This document shows, piece by piece, positions 47,975 through 60,805 of a stretch of 64,000 bases of DNA (position 1 is its first letter; the number at the start of each line of letters is the position of its first letter). The notes beneath the pieces were generated by a model. That model did not search any database, was not told where the DNA came from, and saw only the letters and a list, made by a program, of their open reading frames with translations. This DNA is from Sebastes aleutianus (Eukaryota; Chordata; Actinopteri; Perciformes; Sebastidae), in contig CAKAKS010000067.1 of the NCBI GenBank assembly GCA_916700875.1, positions 31,668,531-31,732,530 of the forward strand, given 5' to 3'. The position numbers were made by a program, and so were the translations under genes.

Positions 47975-48450
47975 GACCAGTGGTTTCTCAAACTATGGTA
48001 CACGTACCACTGGTGGTACGTTAGCGGTTAGCAGCCGGTGGGCAGCACAGTCCTGACTGGCTAAATACCGGAGATACAAACGTTAACGGAGGTGCCATTG
48101 AGTTATTGTTATTAGGCGTTCAAAGGCAAATTATAACGTTATCATGATGTGTTCAATGTAGTTTTGGGTGAGAAACTTGAATAAATCCAGTTGTCTGAAG
48201 GAGGTGTGTTCACATCAATATAAAATAGATCATAGAGAGTTGAATTATGACCTGTTTAACTTCATTACATTAGCTCTAAGCAGCTTGCCAAGATTTTTTT
48301 TAATCAAAGCAAATAGTTAAATAATCATAATCATTTTGAATTGTGTGTTTTTATGCAAACATCCACTATAGATAACAATAACAAAGTACAGTACAGTACT
48401 GTGTACAGTACCCTCCCTGCCCTGAAAAATAGGTATTTTTTTACCTTCAG
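47975..48450. mobile_element. Non-autonomous element related to 3405-3955, inverted
   Basis: TTGAATTGTGTGTTTTTATGCAAA...CCACTATAGAT at about 48338-48372 is the reverse complement of 3465-3505, and CTCAATGGCACCTC-type sequence recurs inverted at about 48090-48105. The left end CAGTGGTTTCTCAAACTATGG is hAT-like. Confidence 0.6.
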
Positions 48451-49348
48451 TGCATGTTTTTATATGTTGGCATGCTGGGGGATTCTCTGTTTTGTTAAGT
48501 TTTGTTAACGGAAACATTATTACCCAAAACAGTCAGTCCTGTACGGTTAAAAAACTCCTGCATATAATGTAATTTTCTTAATAATAATATGCTTGTTTGG
48601 TCCCCCGGCAACAATCTGGGTTTCTCATGTGTCTTAGACCGTCTTTTACATGCACATTTTAAGAGATAACAGATTGTTTCACTGTAAAAACTTTGATAAT
48701 ACTGAGGATGTCATCCTGTTCATAAAACCTTAGATTCAAGGTTCTTGTAGGAGGCAAATTAATGAAACTGTAATTTACTTACAATTAAGGACATTGAGGT
48801 TGATTTATCAAGCAGGGCTCCTGGTTTTCGTCAGTGTAAAGTTACACGACTCAAGTAGCTGCTTTGTTGGATTTTCTGAAAACTTGTGTTTGATTATGGG
48901 CGTCATCCCTCGACCTTCTCAGCACTGGAACCTGCTTGCAATCAGATGTCTTATCATCATGATAATCTCTAGAGGTTTAGCTGGTTTCTAGTCTGTCACG
49001 GTTATCAAATTGTTCTGTGTGTGAACTTTAGCAGAGCGAAGCCTTGTGGACTCCAATAACAGCTTTATCCTACCTGCTTGAAACAACTGCTGACTGTGTT
49101 TCTTTTATAAGTTGTGATCTATCAGGTGTGGATGTTTCATGTTTTGGAATGAAACCAGTCAAAATAATTAACATTAAGAGCATCGTGGTTCGTCTCCAGC
49201 ATTCACAGAGTCAGTCTGACGTGTCAAATGTACGAGCTGCCTCTCTCTCCAGAGCGCCGAGGACGGGCGTCCACACGACGGCCAAGCCTGACCCTCCGCG
49301 GCACTTCAGGCATGTGGCCATAAAGTCAAAGGTTAATAGGGGCGGAGT
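48451..49348 (-). other. myo10 proximal 3' UTR
   Basis: Sequence directly downstream (minus strand) of the myo10 stop, without recognised elements. Confidence 0.4.
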
Positions 49349-52300
49349 TCACCAGGCACTACACTGGCTGCCGTGGCTGCTGACGGACTGACAGTTGCTG
49401 TAGCGCTTCTTGACGATCATGCTGATGTAGGCCTTCATCAGCTTGGCGATGTCCATGACCTGCAGAGGAAGAGGAAGAGGAAGCGTTTATACAGTTCATG
49501 ATGTTTCAAGATCAAAGGTTGGTGTTTCATTTCATCGTCTGCATGCTCTCCTAAATCTGTGAGATGAACTTTGACATGTGAATATGAGGCATTGGCTAAT
49601 TGTAAAATGATTTGACTTATTTCAAAAGTTTGTGTTGTCGTACGAACCATTTGCGTTTCAAAGACAATCTCTCGGCCCTCGATGGTGATCTTGTAGGCGT
49701 TGGCCAGCGGAGCTCCGAAGGAGAGGATCTGTTCATACGGGAAAACCTCCAGAGGCCACGGCTCCCCTCGCTTGTACACCGATATGGCCTCCCGGCTCAC
49801 GCCCAGCCACAGCTCGGAGGGGAACGCTCCGTCCCGACACTAAACAACGAGCAGAAACAAGCAGGTATGATGGTCAGATTCACATTTTGATTTTAAATGT
49901 TGGAACATGAAATCATCACCCAGTTTGCTTTTAAATACGTATTTCCTTTAATTCTCCGCAATTTAAAAAAAAAAAAAAATTCCAATAATTCCCAACAATA
50001 ATCGTCATTTCTTTCAGATGTAAAATGTTTGCCGGTATTCCAACACAAATATTATTATAAATACAGTCTGTTGGAGTTTTGGAGTTTGAAATGTCTATTA
50101 TTTGTTTTAAAATTATATAAATAAATAATAAAATAAAGTGAAGAATTAAAAAATAATTTCATAAAATTTGACAGAATGTAACAAAATATTCAAACAAGGG
50201 ACCCAACAAGCGAGCAGACTGACATTTAAAATATGATTCTTTTATTAAAGGTCCCATATTGTAAAACGTTTTTTTTATTATAAAGCAGGTTGAAGTGATA
50301 TATAAAGACTGTGAAAGTATCAAAATGCTCAATCCATAGAGAAATACACACAGCCCGTATTCAGAAACTGTGCATTTGAAACAAGCCGTTAGGATTTCTG
50401 TCCATTTGTGATGTCACAAATATACAATATTTAGACCATTTTACATTTTTAAATGTAAACATTCTAAATGTGTCCCAGTTTATATCCTGTTGCTGTGTAT
50501 GTGAATGACATCAACTGACAGGAAGTAAACATGGACACTTGCTGTTGCCTAGCAACGCAGTTCCGTTGCATTCCGTTGAAATGTGCTAAAACGGAGCGTT
50601 TTAGACGGAGCGTGAATACAGGTATATTCAGACAGACAGTATGAGAAAAATAAAGTTGTTTTTTTTAACATTACAGCATGTAAACATGTTTTAGTTAAAA
50701 TACAAGAATGAAACTGAAAATTAGCCCAATATGGGACCTTTAAACATTAATCCCGTCCTCACCTCCACGTTGAACAACGTGGATCCGTATCCCTGCCACT
50801 CCTTCGCCACCGTCATGTACTTGACCATGGCCTGTTCCTGGTTCATCCCCTGCAGCTTCTTCCACTTGTCCATCACGCTGGTTCTCACCGCCGCCGCCTC
50901 CTCCCTCATCCACGCCTCCAGGCTGTTCTCTTCCTCCAGCTTCTGCCGACTCAGCGAGCCGCTCCTGAAGCTCCGCCTCAGCGTTCCCTCCAGGAAGCTC
51001 GAGCGTTTCCTCTCCGACGACGACGTCCCCCCAGAGCGGTCGGCCACCGAGCCGGCGCCCGGGGCGAACGTCTTGGCCGAGTTCTGCACCCGGGCCCGCA
51101 ACCGCACCATGGGGAACACCTGGGACATTTCGGGGACGCTGGCCTGGGAGCCTTGATCTCCCTGGAGGTACTGGAGTCTCAGGGCAGCCATGAACTGAAG
51201 AGTCTCCTCGGGGCCCGGGTACTGACCACGGATGACGGCTTCGTGGGCCTTTGGACAGCACACGGAGAACATGTAAGATAGTGACAGCTTCCAGAACAAC
51301 TGCCTCAGTAAGTAGGCTTCTGTTTCTAGTTATATATCTGTCAAAGCCGGCATTCTGAGACTATAATAGGCCCACATGAAATATAACAACTCCCAAGATA
51401 CCTGATTTACCTGATGAGCAATACTGGTACTAATACTACCAACTGTAGGTTTATGTACAATACCCGAAACACATGTTTTTCAGTGCCTTGCTTTGAGGAA
51501 AGAATATTAAAGAAGCTCAAACGCACCAGTGTTTTTAATCAACACAAAGCTGCTTTATTAGAACCTTAGCTGGTTCTCACCGGACACATATAAATAAATA
51601 TGTGTCCGGAATAAATACCCACCCCTGCTCAATACAAACTCGTGATAATGTTTTGGTTGAAACAAAAAAAATATTTTGAAAAAAAAAGTTAAATAAAATA
51701 TATTCTAAATAATTTTTATTAATTTTTTATATATTTATATAAATATATATAATATATATATAATATATAATGTATACATATATATACTATATTTATAGTA
51801 TATATATAATATATATAAATATCATATATATATATATATTATATATATATTATATATTTATATTATATATTATGTATTATATATATATAATATATATATA
51901 TAATACATAATATATATCATGTATCATATATATATATAATATATATATTATTGACTAATTGCTGAATCTGTAATAGAAATTTGATAAATTATATAATATA
52001 TAATATATATATTATATAATATATAAATTATATTATATATATATATTTATATATATAATATATATATTTATATATAATATATATATTATATATAATTTAT
52101 CAAATTTCTATTACAGATTCAGCAATTAGTCAATTAATCAGTTAGTCGACAGAAAATTAAAGTCATGTAATGTTCATAAAAAATGTATATCTTTGTGATT
52201 TGGACTCAAGGTCGGACAAAATAAGGAATACGGAACCTTCTGCTTTAGGAAACTGTGATTGTGATTTAAAGACCAAATAATTGAGTAAGTAATCAGCAGA

Positions 52301-52546
52301 TTAATCAATAATGAAAATACCTGTTAGCTGAAACTCAGATTAGATATTAAACTCGGACGGATCATCTGTCAGTCTGACGGCTCGGCACTAAAGAAAAATG
52401 CTGGTTTGGTTTACGTCTTACTTGTTCAAACATGAAAGCGAACTCCACGCTGTCTTTGGGAACGTTGTCCGTGTCCAAGAAGCAGTAGAGCTTGAAGTAA
52501 AACTTCCAGCCGGTGTTGTGTTCGTCTGGGCTGGCTGAAAGCCTGG

Positions 52547-52586
<40 letters not shown>

Positions 52587-55500
52587 ATAAGCATTTGTCT
52601 GCTTCAGAAACAAACGCGTACACTGACAAACGCGCACAGACGACACCGCAACGCTTACTTTTCAAACTTGGCGAGCACGTCGGCTACCACCATGCGGCTC
52701 TCGATGGCTTTCTCTGTGGTGTCGTTGTGTTCAAACAGAGCGAACATGTTCCTGCTGTCCTCCATGGCCAGGCCTCGGATCAGCTTCTCCACCACCTGAC
52801 ACACACAGATACAATCAACCAACACTATCTTTAGAGCCGCTGCCTAATAATCCACAACTACATGTTCTAACATGAGCAGATCAGATGAAAAATGGTATAT
52901 ATATTTAGGAAGAAAAGAAACGGGAGAGACTTTAGGAAGAGGAAAGTTAAATTAAACTTAAATGGAAAGTGTTGCACGAAAGAAGAAGAGGGAGGCATTA
53001 GTGGGGGATCGGTAATGTCTGGAAATGTTTAATATTGTTGCCGCACCTCTCCGGCTGTCGTGTGTGAGTTGATGGTGATTTTGCAGGAGCCTCCTCCGTG
53101 GCAGTGAACGGTGGTGCTCATGTCCTGCCGGGCCACGATGGAGCGGATCTCCTCCTGCGACGGGACGTTCTCCCTGGCTCGAGTCTTCCTCAGGGAGTCG
53201 AGGGCGAAGGCGGCGTAACGATCCATCTCCGAGCCGGGGAGGAGCTCTCGAGTCCTGCGGAGAGAGAGAGAGCGGTTCGGATTGGTCAGTGTGAGGGAGA
53301 GTCTGTAGATTGATCTATAGAGAAAAGTTCCTCCCCAAAAACCAGACCCAACCTGTCTCCATCCATCTGTTAACATGCCCATACCTCTTCAGGTGGAACT
53401 TGAGGTATCTGAGGACGCTCCTGGTCGGGATGAAGGTGCAGGACATGCAGGCCAGGATCTTCCAGCTGCAGAGGTTCCCGGGGCTGGCGGGCTGCGGCGG
53501 CCGCACCGTCTGCTTGATCAGCTGGCAGTAGAGCTCGTCCCGCAGCGGTCTGAGCTCCTGGCCGGTCTGCAGGACGCCCTGGATGATGGGCACCGGGTCG
53601 GCCACGCCCTCCAGGTGCTGCAGAGAGCTGAACACTTTGAGGGCTTCGTCCTGCAGCGTCGTGTAGCTCCTGTTTCTCAGAGCTGAGCGGGGCGGAGGGG
53701 AAGAGGTTAATGATGTGATGGATGGTATGTAATGTCACAGGCGCAGTTTGCGTTGGTTCAAAGGGCTCACTGAACCCCCTAGAAATACATCTATATTTCT
53801 TTATAATAACATAGAGCTGTTTCTTTGTTTGTCTGAGTGACTCACCAGTGATGTGGATGTCTCCGTAGGGCAGTGGCAGCAGCGGCGAGTGCAGCGGGTG
53901 GTGGCTGTAGCGGAGGATGGGGTTCCTCTTGTAGATCTGCTCCACCACCTCCGAGTTCAGACAGTTCTCCTGCAGAGAGCAGAGGAGCCAGACGTCAATA
54001 CGACGCTCTGCTGATTATCTGTGGCTTTACTGCCTCACGTCGGTCTGACGTTGGACTCTCGTGCAGCAGGTGTCATTGTAATAGTTTAAGTCAGTGAGAC
54101 CTGAATTATGATTGCTGTAAGCATAGACATACAGTATATGCATAGACGCCGCATTGACTCCTGGATCGCACGTCAACGTGGGCGCCATATTGGACAGGGC
54201 AAGACTGGCCTGTAACCCTCTACTAGTGAACGGGGGAGCTGCCGTTTCTCTGGATAAAAAGCACTATAACGTTTACATTTCTCAACCGATTTCAACGAGT
54301 CGTTTTATATTCAAACCTTTATGATCGTATATATATAAACGTATATATGTTTATGGCTGTAAGGGTTTACTGTGTCCTGCTCAATCGCCCTCTTTTAGCT
54401 TCTGTTGGGAACTACAAAGACATGGACGGAGCTTCCACACACGTCTCCGTCGGCTTTACGGTTAAAAACAGTTTCCTACCTTGATGTCCTGGAGGAGCTG
54501 CTGGGTCGGCGTGTCGATGGGAGCTTTTGTGTCGATGACGTTCTGGATGGAGTTGGCCCAACGCGTGGCCTCGTTCAGCAGCTTACAGTAGAGTCGGTAC
54601 GAGTGTTTACGGCCATACACGATCACGTTCCAGTAGCCTGTCAAAGAGGAGGACACCAAGAAGAGCCAGAAGAAGTGTTACGTTAAACGACATGGCAAAG
54701 GTACAACTGTTTCTCTCTGTGAGAAAGAGATTTAAGTCAAGTGCTATTTCCTTTTCTTACCGGTGTCTTTGAAGACCTTTTCATCCGGTTGAACCACCGA
54801 GCAGAGGCTGTTCAGCACCAGCGTTCCCAGCTTCAGGGCGTTGCGTTCTGAGCTCTTGTAGTAGTCCAGGGAATTGTGGGTAAGCAGGAACCAGCGCTTC
54901 TTCAGCTTCAGTGAGGCTTTTGTACTGTTCCTCAACTCTTTGTGCAACCAGCCTGGTGGAATTAAAGGAATCAGACATTTGTGTTGCTAGAATTTTGTGT
55001 CATCACAAAAGGTGAAAGCAGCAAGCGAAAGCACTCAATTACAGTTCAACCTGTCAATCTTTACCCAAAATGTTGAATGGGGAAGTTATTATGTGTTGTT
55101 GCTCTGCTGCTGTAAATCTGATCTATTTGTGTTCTGCTTCAATGCATTCTAGGATGGACTCCAGCCCTCGAGGCACCCCCTCAAAAGGCATGAAGAGTGA
55201 AGGGACGTCGACTCACCTCGGATGATGAACTCCTGGCCATCGACGCGGGTGTCTCCTTTGGAGCGCTGCAGCAGAGTGATCCAGTGGTGCATTTCCTCCG
55301 GCGTGTCAGCGTTGCAGTGCAGCACGCGGTTCGCCGTGATCATGACGAAGGAGTTCGGCCTGTGACGGTTCAGAAATGCGGTTAATGGTCATAAAAAGAA
55401 GTAGTATAACTTTTTATGACATACTGTACTATGAATTTTCATGACATTTTTTCAACATACTATATTATGTTTTGTTTTGACTTTTTTCGACAGACTATAT

Positions 55501-58500
55501 TATGACTTTCTTAGAAATATTAAGCTATAACTATATGATTTTTTTTCGACTTATTAACTTATGACTTAGTTTTTTATTTTTCACAACATACTATACCACA
55601 ACATTTTTATTACGTTTTTTGGCACATTTACTATGACTTTTTGAAAAAAATTTCGACATACTATAATGTGAATTTTTTGGGACTTTTTTCGACATACTAT
55701 GACATTTTATGATATTTTTCGAAACTCTATACTATGACTTTTTATGACCTAATATACTATGGCCTTTTATGACTTTTTCGATGAACTATACTGTGAATTT
55801 TAACTCTTTTTGAAATACCATACTATGATTTTTTTGATAAAATATATTATGACTTTTTTCAACATTGAAAAAAGTCATAATATATTTTATGACGTTTTTA
55901 TTAGCTTATATTGTATATTGGTAACATTTCTTATTTTATTTTAACATTTTTAACTTTTCTATTGTTATTTTTCTGCTTATTTTCACAAACAAACCAAAGC
56001 AAATGCCTAATGTATACCTGATACACCTGGCAATAAACAAGATTCTGATTCTGATTCTGATTACTTCATGCAACATACTGTACTATGACTTTTTACGACA
56101 TATCATGTTATGAATGTTTAATCACTTTTTCAACATGCTTTTTTCATGAAATTTTTAAAATTGACTTTTTTCATGAAATTTCTCAACATACTATACTTTG
56201 ACTTTTTTTCATGAAATTTTTAAAATTGACTTTTTTCATGAAATTTTTAAAATTGACTTCTTTTCATGAAATTTCTCAATATACTATACTTTGACTTTTT
56301 TTCATGAAATTTTTCAACATACTATGACTTTTTTTCATGAAATTTTTAAAATTGACTTCTTTTCATGAAATTTCTCAATATACTATACTTTGACTTTTTT
56401 TTCCTGAAATTTTTCAAATTTACTTTTTTTCATGACATTTTTCAAAATTTACTTTTTTCATGAATTTTTTAAAATTTACTTTTTTCATGAAATTTCTCAA
56501 CATACTATACTTTGACTTTTTTTATGACATTTTTCAAAATACATACTATGACATTTTTTCATGAAATTTTTAAAATGGACTTTTTTCATGAAATTTCTCA
56601 ACATACTATACTTTGACTTTTTTCATGAAATTTTTCAACATACTATACTTTGACTTTTTTCATGAAATTTTTCAACATACTATACTTTGACTTTTTTTCA
56701 TGAAATTTTTCAACATACTATACTTTGACTTTTTTCATGACATTTTTCAAAATACATACTATGACTTTTTTTCATGACATTTTTAAAATTGACTTTTTTT
56801 CATGACATTTCTCAACATACTATACTTTGACTTTTTTTCATGAAATTTTTAAAATGGACTTTTTTCATGAAATTTTTAAAATTGACTTCTTTTCATGAAA
56901 TTTCTCAATATACTATACTTTGACTTTTTTCATGAAATTTTTAAAATGGACTTTTTTCATGAAATTTTTAAAATTGACTTCTTTTCATGAAATTTCTCAA
57001 TATACTATACTTTGACTTTTTTCATGACATTTTTAAAATTGACTTTTTTCATGAAATTTCTCAACATACTATACTTTGACTTTTCATGAAATTTTTCAAA
57101 ATACATACTATGACTTTTTTTCATGAAATTTTTAAAATTGACTTTTTTCATGAAATTTCTCAACATACTATACTTTGACTTTTTTCATGAAATTTTTAAA
57201 ATTGACTTTTTTCATGAAATTTTTAAAATTGACTTCTTTTCATGAAATTTCTCAATATACTATACTTTGAATTTTTTCATGAACTTTTTCAACATACCAT
57301 ACTGACTTTTTTTCATGAATTTTTTAAAATTGACTTTTTTCATGAAATTTCTCAACATACTATACTATGACTTTTTTTCATGAAATTTTTAAAATTGACT
57401 TTTTCATGAAATTTTTAAAATTGACTTTTTTCATGAAATTTTTAAAATTGACTTTTTTCATGAAATTTCTCAATATACTATACTTTGACTTTTTTTCATG
57501 AAATTTTTCAACATACCATACTGACTTTTTTTCATGAAATTTTTAAAATTTACTTTTTTTCCTGAAATTTTTCGACATACTATACTATGACTTTTTTTTC
57601 CTGAAATTTTTAAAATTGACTTTTTTTTCTGACATTTTTAAAATTGACTTTTTTTTCTGACATTTTTAAAATTGACTTTTTTTAATGAAATTTTTAAAAT
57701 TGACTTTTTTCATGAATTTTTTAAAATTGACTTTTTTCATGAAATTTCTCAACATACTATACTTTGACTTTTTTTATGACATTTTTCAAAATACATACTA
57801 TGACATTTTTTCATGACATTTTTAAAATTGACTTTTTTTCATGAAATTTCTCAACATACTATACTTTGACTTTTTTTCATGAAATTTTTAAAATGGACTT
57901 TTTTCATGAAATTTCTCAACATACTATACTTTGACTTTTTTCATGAAATTTTTCAACATACTATACTTTGACTTTTTTTCATGAAATTTTTAAACATACT
58001 ATACTTTGACTTTTTTCATGACATTTTTCAAAATACATACTATGACTTTTTTTTCATGACATTTTTAAAATTGACTTTTTTTTCATGACATTTTTAAAAT
58101 TGACTTTTTTTTCTGACATTTTTAAAATTGACTTTTTTTCATGAAATTTCTCAACATACTATACTTTGACTTTTTTTCATGAAATTTTTAAAATGGACTT
58201 TTTTCATGAAATTTCTCAACATACTATACTTTGACTTTTTTCATGAAATTTTTCAACATACTATACTTTGACTTTTTTCATGAAATTTTTCAACATACTA
58301 TACTTTGACTTTTTTCATGAAATTTTTCAACATACTATACTTTGACTTTTTTCATGACATTTTTCAAAATACATACTATGACTTTTTTTCATGACATTTT
58401 TAAAATTGACTTTTTTTCATGAAATTTTTCAACATACTATACTTTGACTTTTTTCATGACATTTTTCAAAATACATACTGACTTTTTTTCATGACATTTT

Positions 58501-60758
58501 TAAAATTGACTTTTTTTCATGACATTTCTCAACATACTATACTTTGACTTTTTTTCATGAAATTTTTAAAATGGACTTTTTTCATGAAATTTTTAAAATT
58601 GACTTCTTTTCATGAAATTTCTCAATATACTATACTTTGACTTTTTTCATGACATTTTTAAAATTGACTTTTTTCATGAAATTTCTCAACATACTATACT
58701 TTGACTTTTCATGAAATTTTTCAAAATACATACTATGACTTTTTTTCATGAAATTTTTAAAATTGACTTTTTTCATGAAATTTCTCAACATACTATACTT
58801 TGACTTTTTTCATGAAATTTTTAAAATTGACTTTTTTCATGAAATTTTTAAAATTGACTTTTTTCATGAAATTTCTCAATATACTATACTTTGACTTTTT
58901 TTCATGAAATTTTTCAACATACCATACTGACTTTTTTTCATGAAATTTTTAAAATGGACTTTTTTCATGAAATTTTTAAAATTGACTTCTTTTCATGAAA
59001 TTTCTCAATATACTATACTTTGACTTTTTTTCATGACATTTTTCAAAATACATACTATGACTTTTTTTTCATGACATTTTTAAAATTGACTTCTTTTCAT
59101 GAAATTTCTCAATATACTATACTTTGACTTTTTTTTCCTGAAATTTTTCAAATTTACTTTTTTTCCTGAAATTTTTCGACATACTATACTATGACTTTTT
59201 TTTCCTGAAATTTTTAAAATTTACTTTTTTTTCTGAAATTTTTCAACATACTATACTGACTTTTTTTCATGAATTTTTGAAAATTTACTTTTTTCATGAA
59301 ATTTTTCAACATACCATACTATGACTTTTTTTCATGAAATTTTTAAAATTTACTTTTTTTCATGAAATTATTAAAATTGACTTTTTTTCATGAAATTTTT
59401 CAACATACTATACTTTGACTTTTTTTCCTGAAATTTTTCAAATTTACTTTTTTTCCTGAAATTTTTCGACATACTATACTATGACTTTTTTTCCTGAAAT
59501 TTTTAAAATTTACTTTTTTTTCCTGAAATTTTTAAAATTTACTTTTTTTTCTGAAATTTTTCAACATACTATAACTTTTTTTCATGACATTTTTAACATT
59601 GACTTTTTTTCATGAAATTTTTCGACATACTATACAATTACTTTTTTTTTCATGACATTTTTAACGTACTATGCTATGACTTTTTCATGAAACTTTTAAA
59701 ATACTATACTATGCCTTTTTTTCCTCAAATATTTCGACATATTATACTTTGACTTTTTTTAATAACATTTTTCAACATACTATACTATTACTTTTTTTCA
59801 TGACATTTTTAACATTGACTTTTTTTCATGACATTTTTAACATACTATACTATGACTTTTTTTATGAAATTTTTTCTACATACTACACTATGATTTTTTT
59901 TCATGACATTTTTCGACAAACTATACTATGCCTTTTTTACCTCAAATTTTTCGACATATTAAACTATGAGTTTTTTTTTCCAAGAAAATGTTTGACATAC
60001 TATACTATGACTTTTTTTCATGACATTTTTTGACATATTATAGAAAGTCATTAAAAAAGTCATAGGATAGTATGTCCAAAAAAGTCCTAATTTGTATGTT
60101 AAAGAAAGTAATTAGAAATGTCATAGTATAGTATGTCGAAAAAGTCATAAAAAAGTCATGTCTTTAAAAAGTAATTATATTTCAAAGAAAGACATTAAAA
60201 TGTCATAGTATATTATGTAAAAAAAAAATTAGTGTATTATGTCAAAAAATCTTTCAAAAAAGTCATAGTATAATAGGTTATAAAAGGTCATAGCATCTCA
60301 TGTCGAAAAAGTCATAAAAAGTCCTAGTATTATATCGAAAAAATGTAATGAAAAAGTCATAGTATAGTATGAAAATTGAGTAATTGCAGCAGATATCAGT
60401 TACAGGAAGCCATAGAAGAAAACCTACATGAGCTTTTGCAACTATGAGGGATATTAAACCGAAAGCAGCATCAGAATGCTTTTATCTAACAGGCACTTTC
60501 CGGTTCCTTCCCTTTGCTATAGTATGTGAAACAGTGTGAGTGTGTGAAGCAGTGCAGGTTTGCACAAAGAAAAGCCAGAGACGTGACGTGATGTTTGATG
60601 CAGGCCCTCACCTCTCTGGATTATGTGACGCACAAACCGAATCGATCATTCCCACATCCAACGTGCCCTGAAGAGACGGAGGGAGAGAGGACGGTTCAGT
60701 GACAGTGCTCAGGGTTTGGATAATGAGTTTGACCTTCTTCTGCTCCATGGAAACCAAT

Positions 60759-60805
<47 letters not shown>

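Larger units (their letters stand above)
55390..60375. repeat. About 5-kb AT-rich compound minisatellite in a myo10 intron
   Basis: Two alternating unit types fill the array: one of about 28 bases (GACTTTTTTCATGAAATTTTTAAAATT) and one of about 38 (GACTTTTTTCATGAAATTTCTCAACATACTATACTTT). Older, more diverged copies (CGACATACTATACTATGACTTTT) lie at both edges. From about 60035 to 60370 the motif runs in the opposite orientation (AAAAAGTCATAGTATAGTATGTCGAAAA). The frames at 59749-60033 are artefacts. No exon lies inside. Confidence 0.95.

Noticed and set aside
50731..51156. 141-residue plus-strand frame across 50.7-51.2 kb
   Set aside because: Antisense shadow of the 486-base myo10 FERM exon, whose minus-strand reading matches myosin-X and joins in phase on both sides.
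59749..60033. Phe/Ile-rich 94-residue frame
   Set aside because: Lies in the AT minisatellite of the myo10 intron and follows its repeat period.
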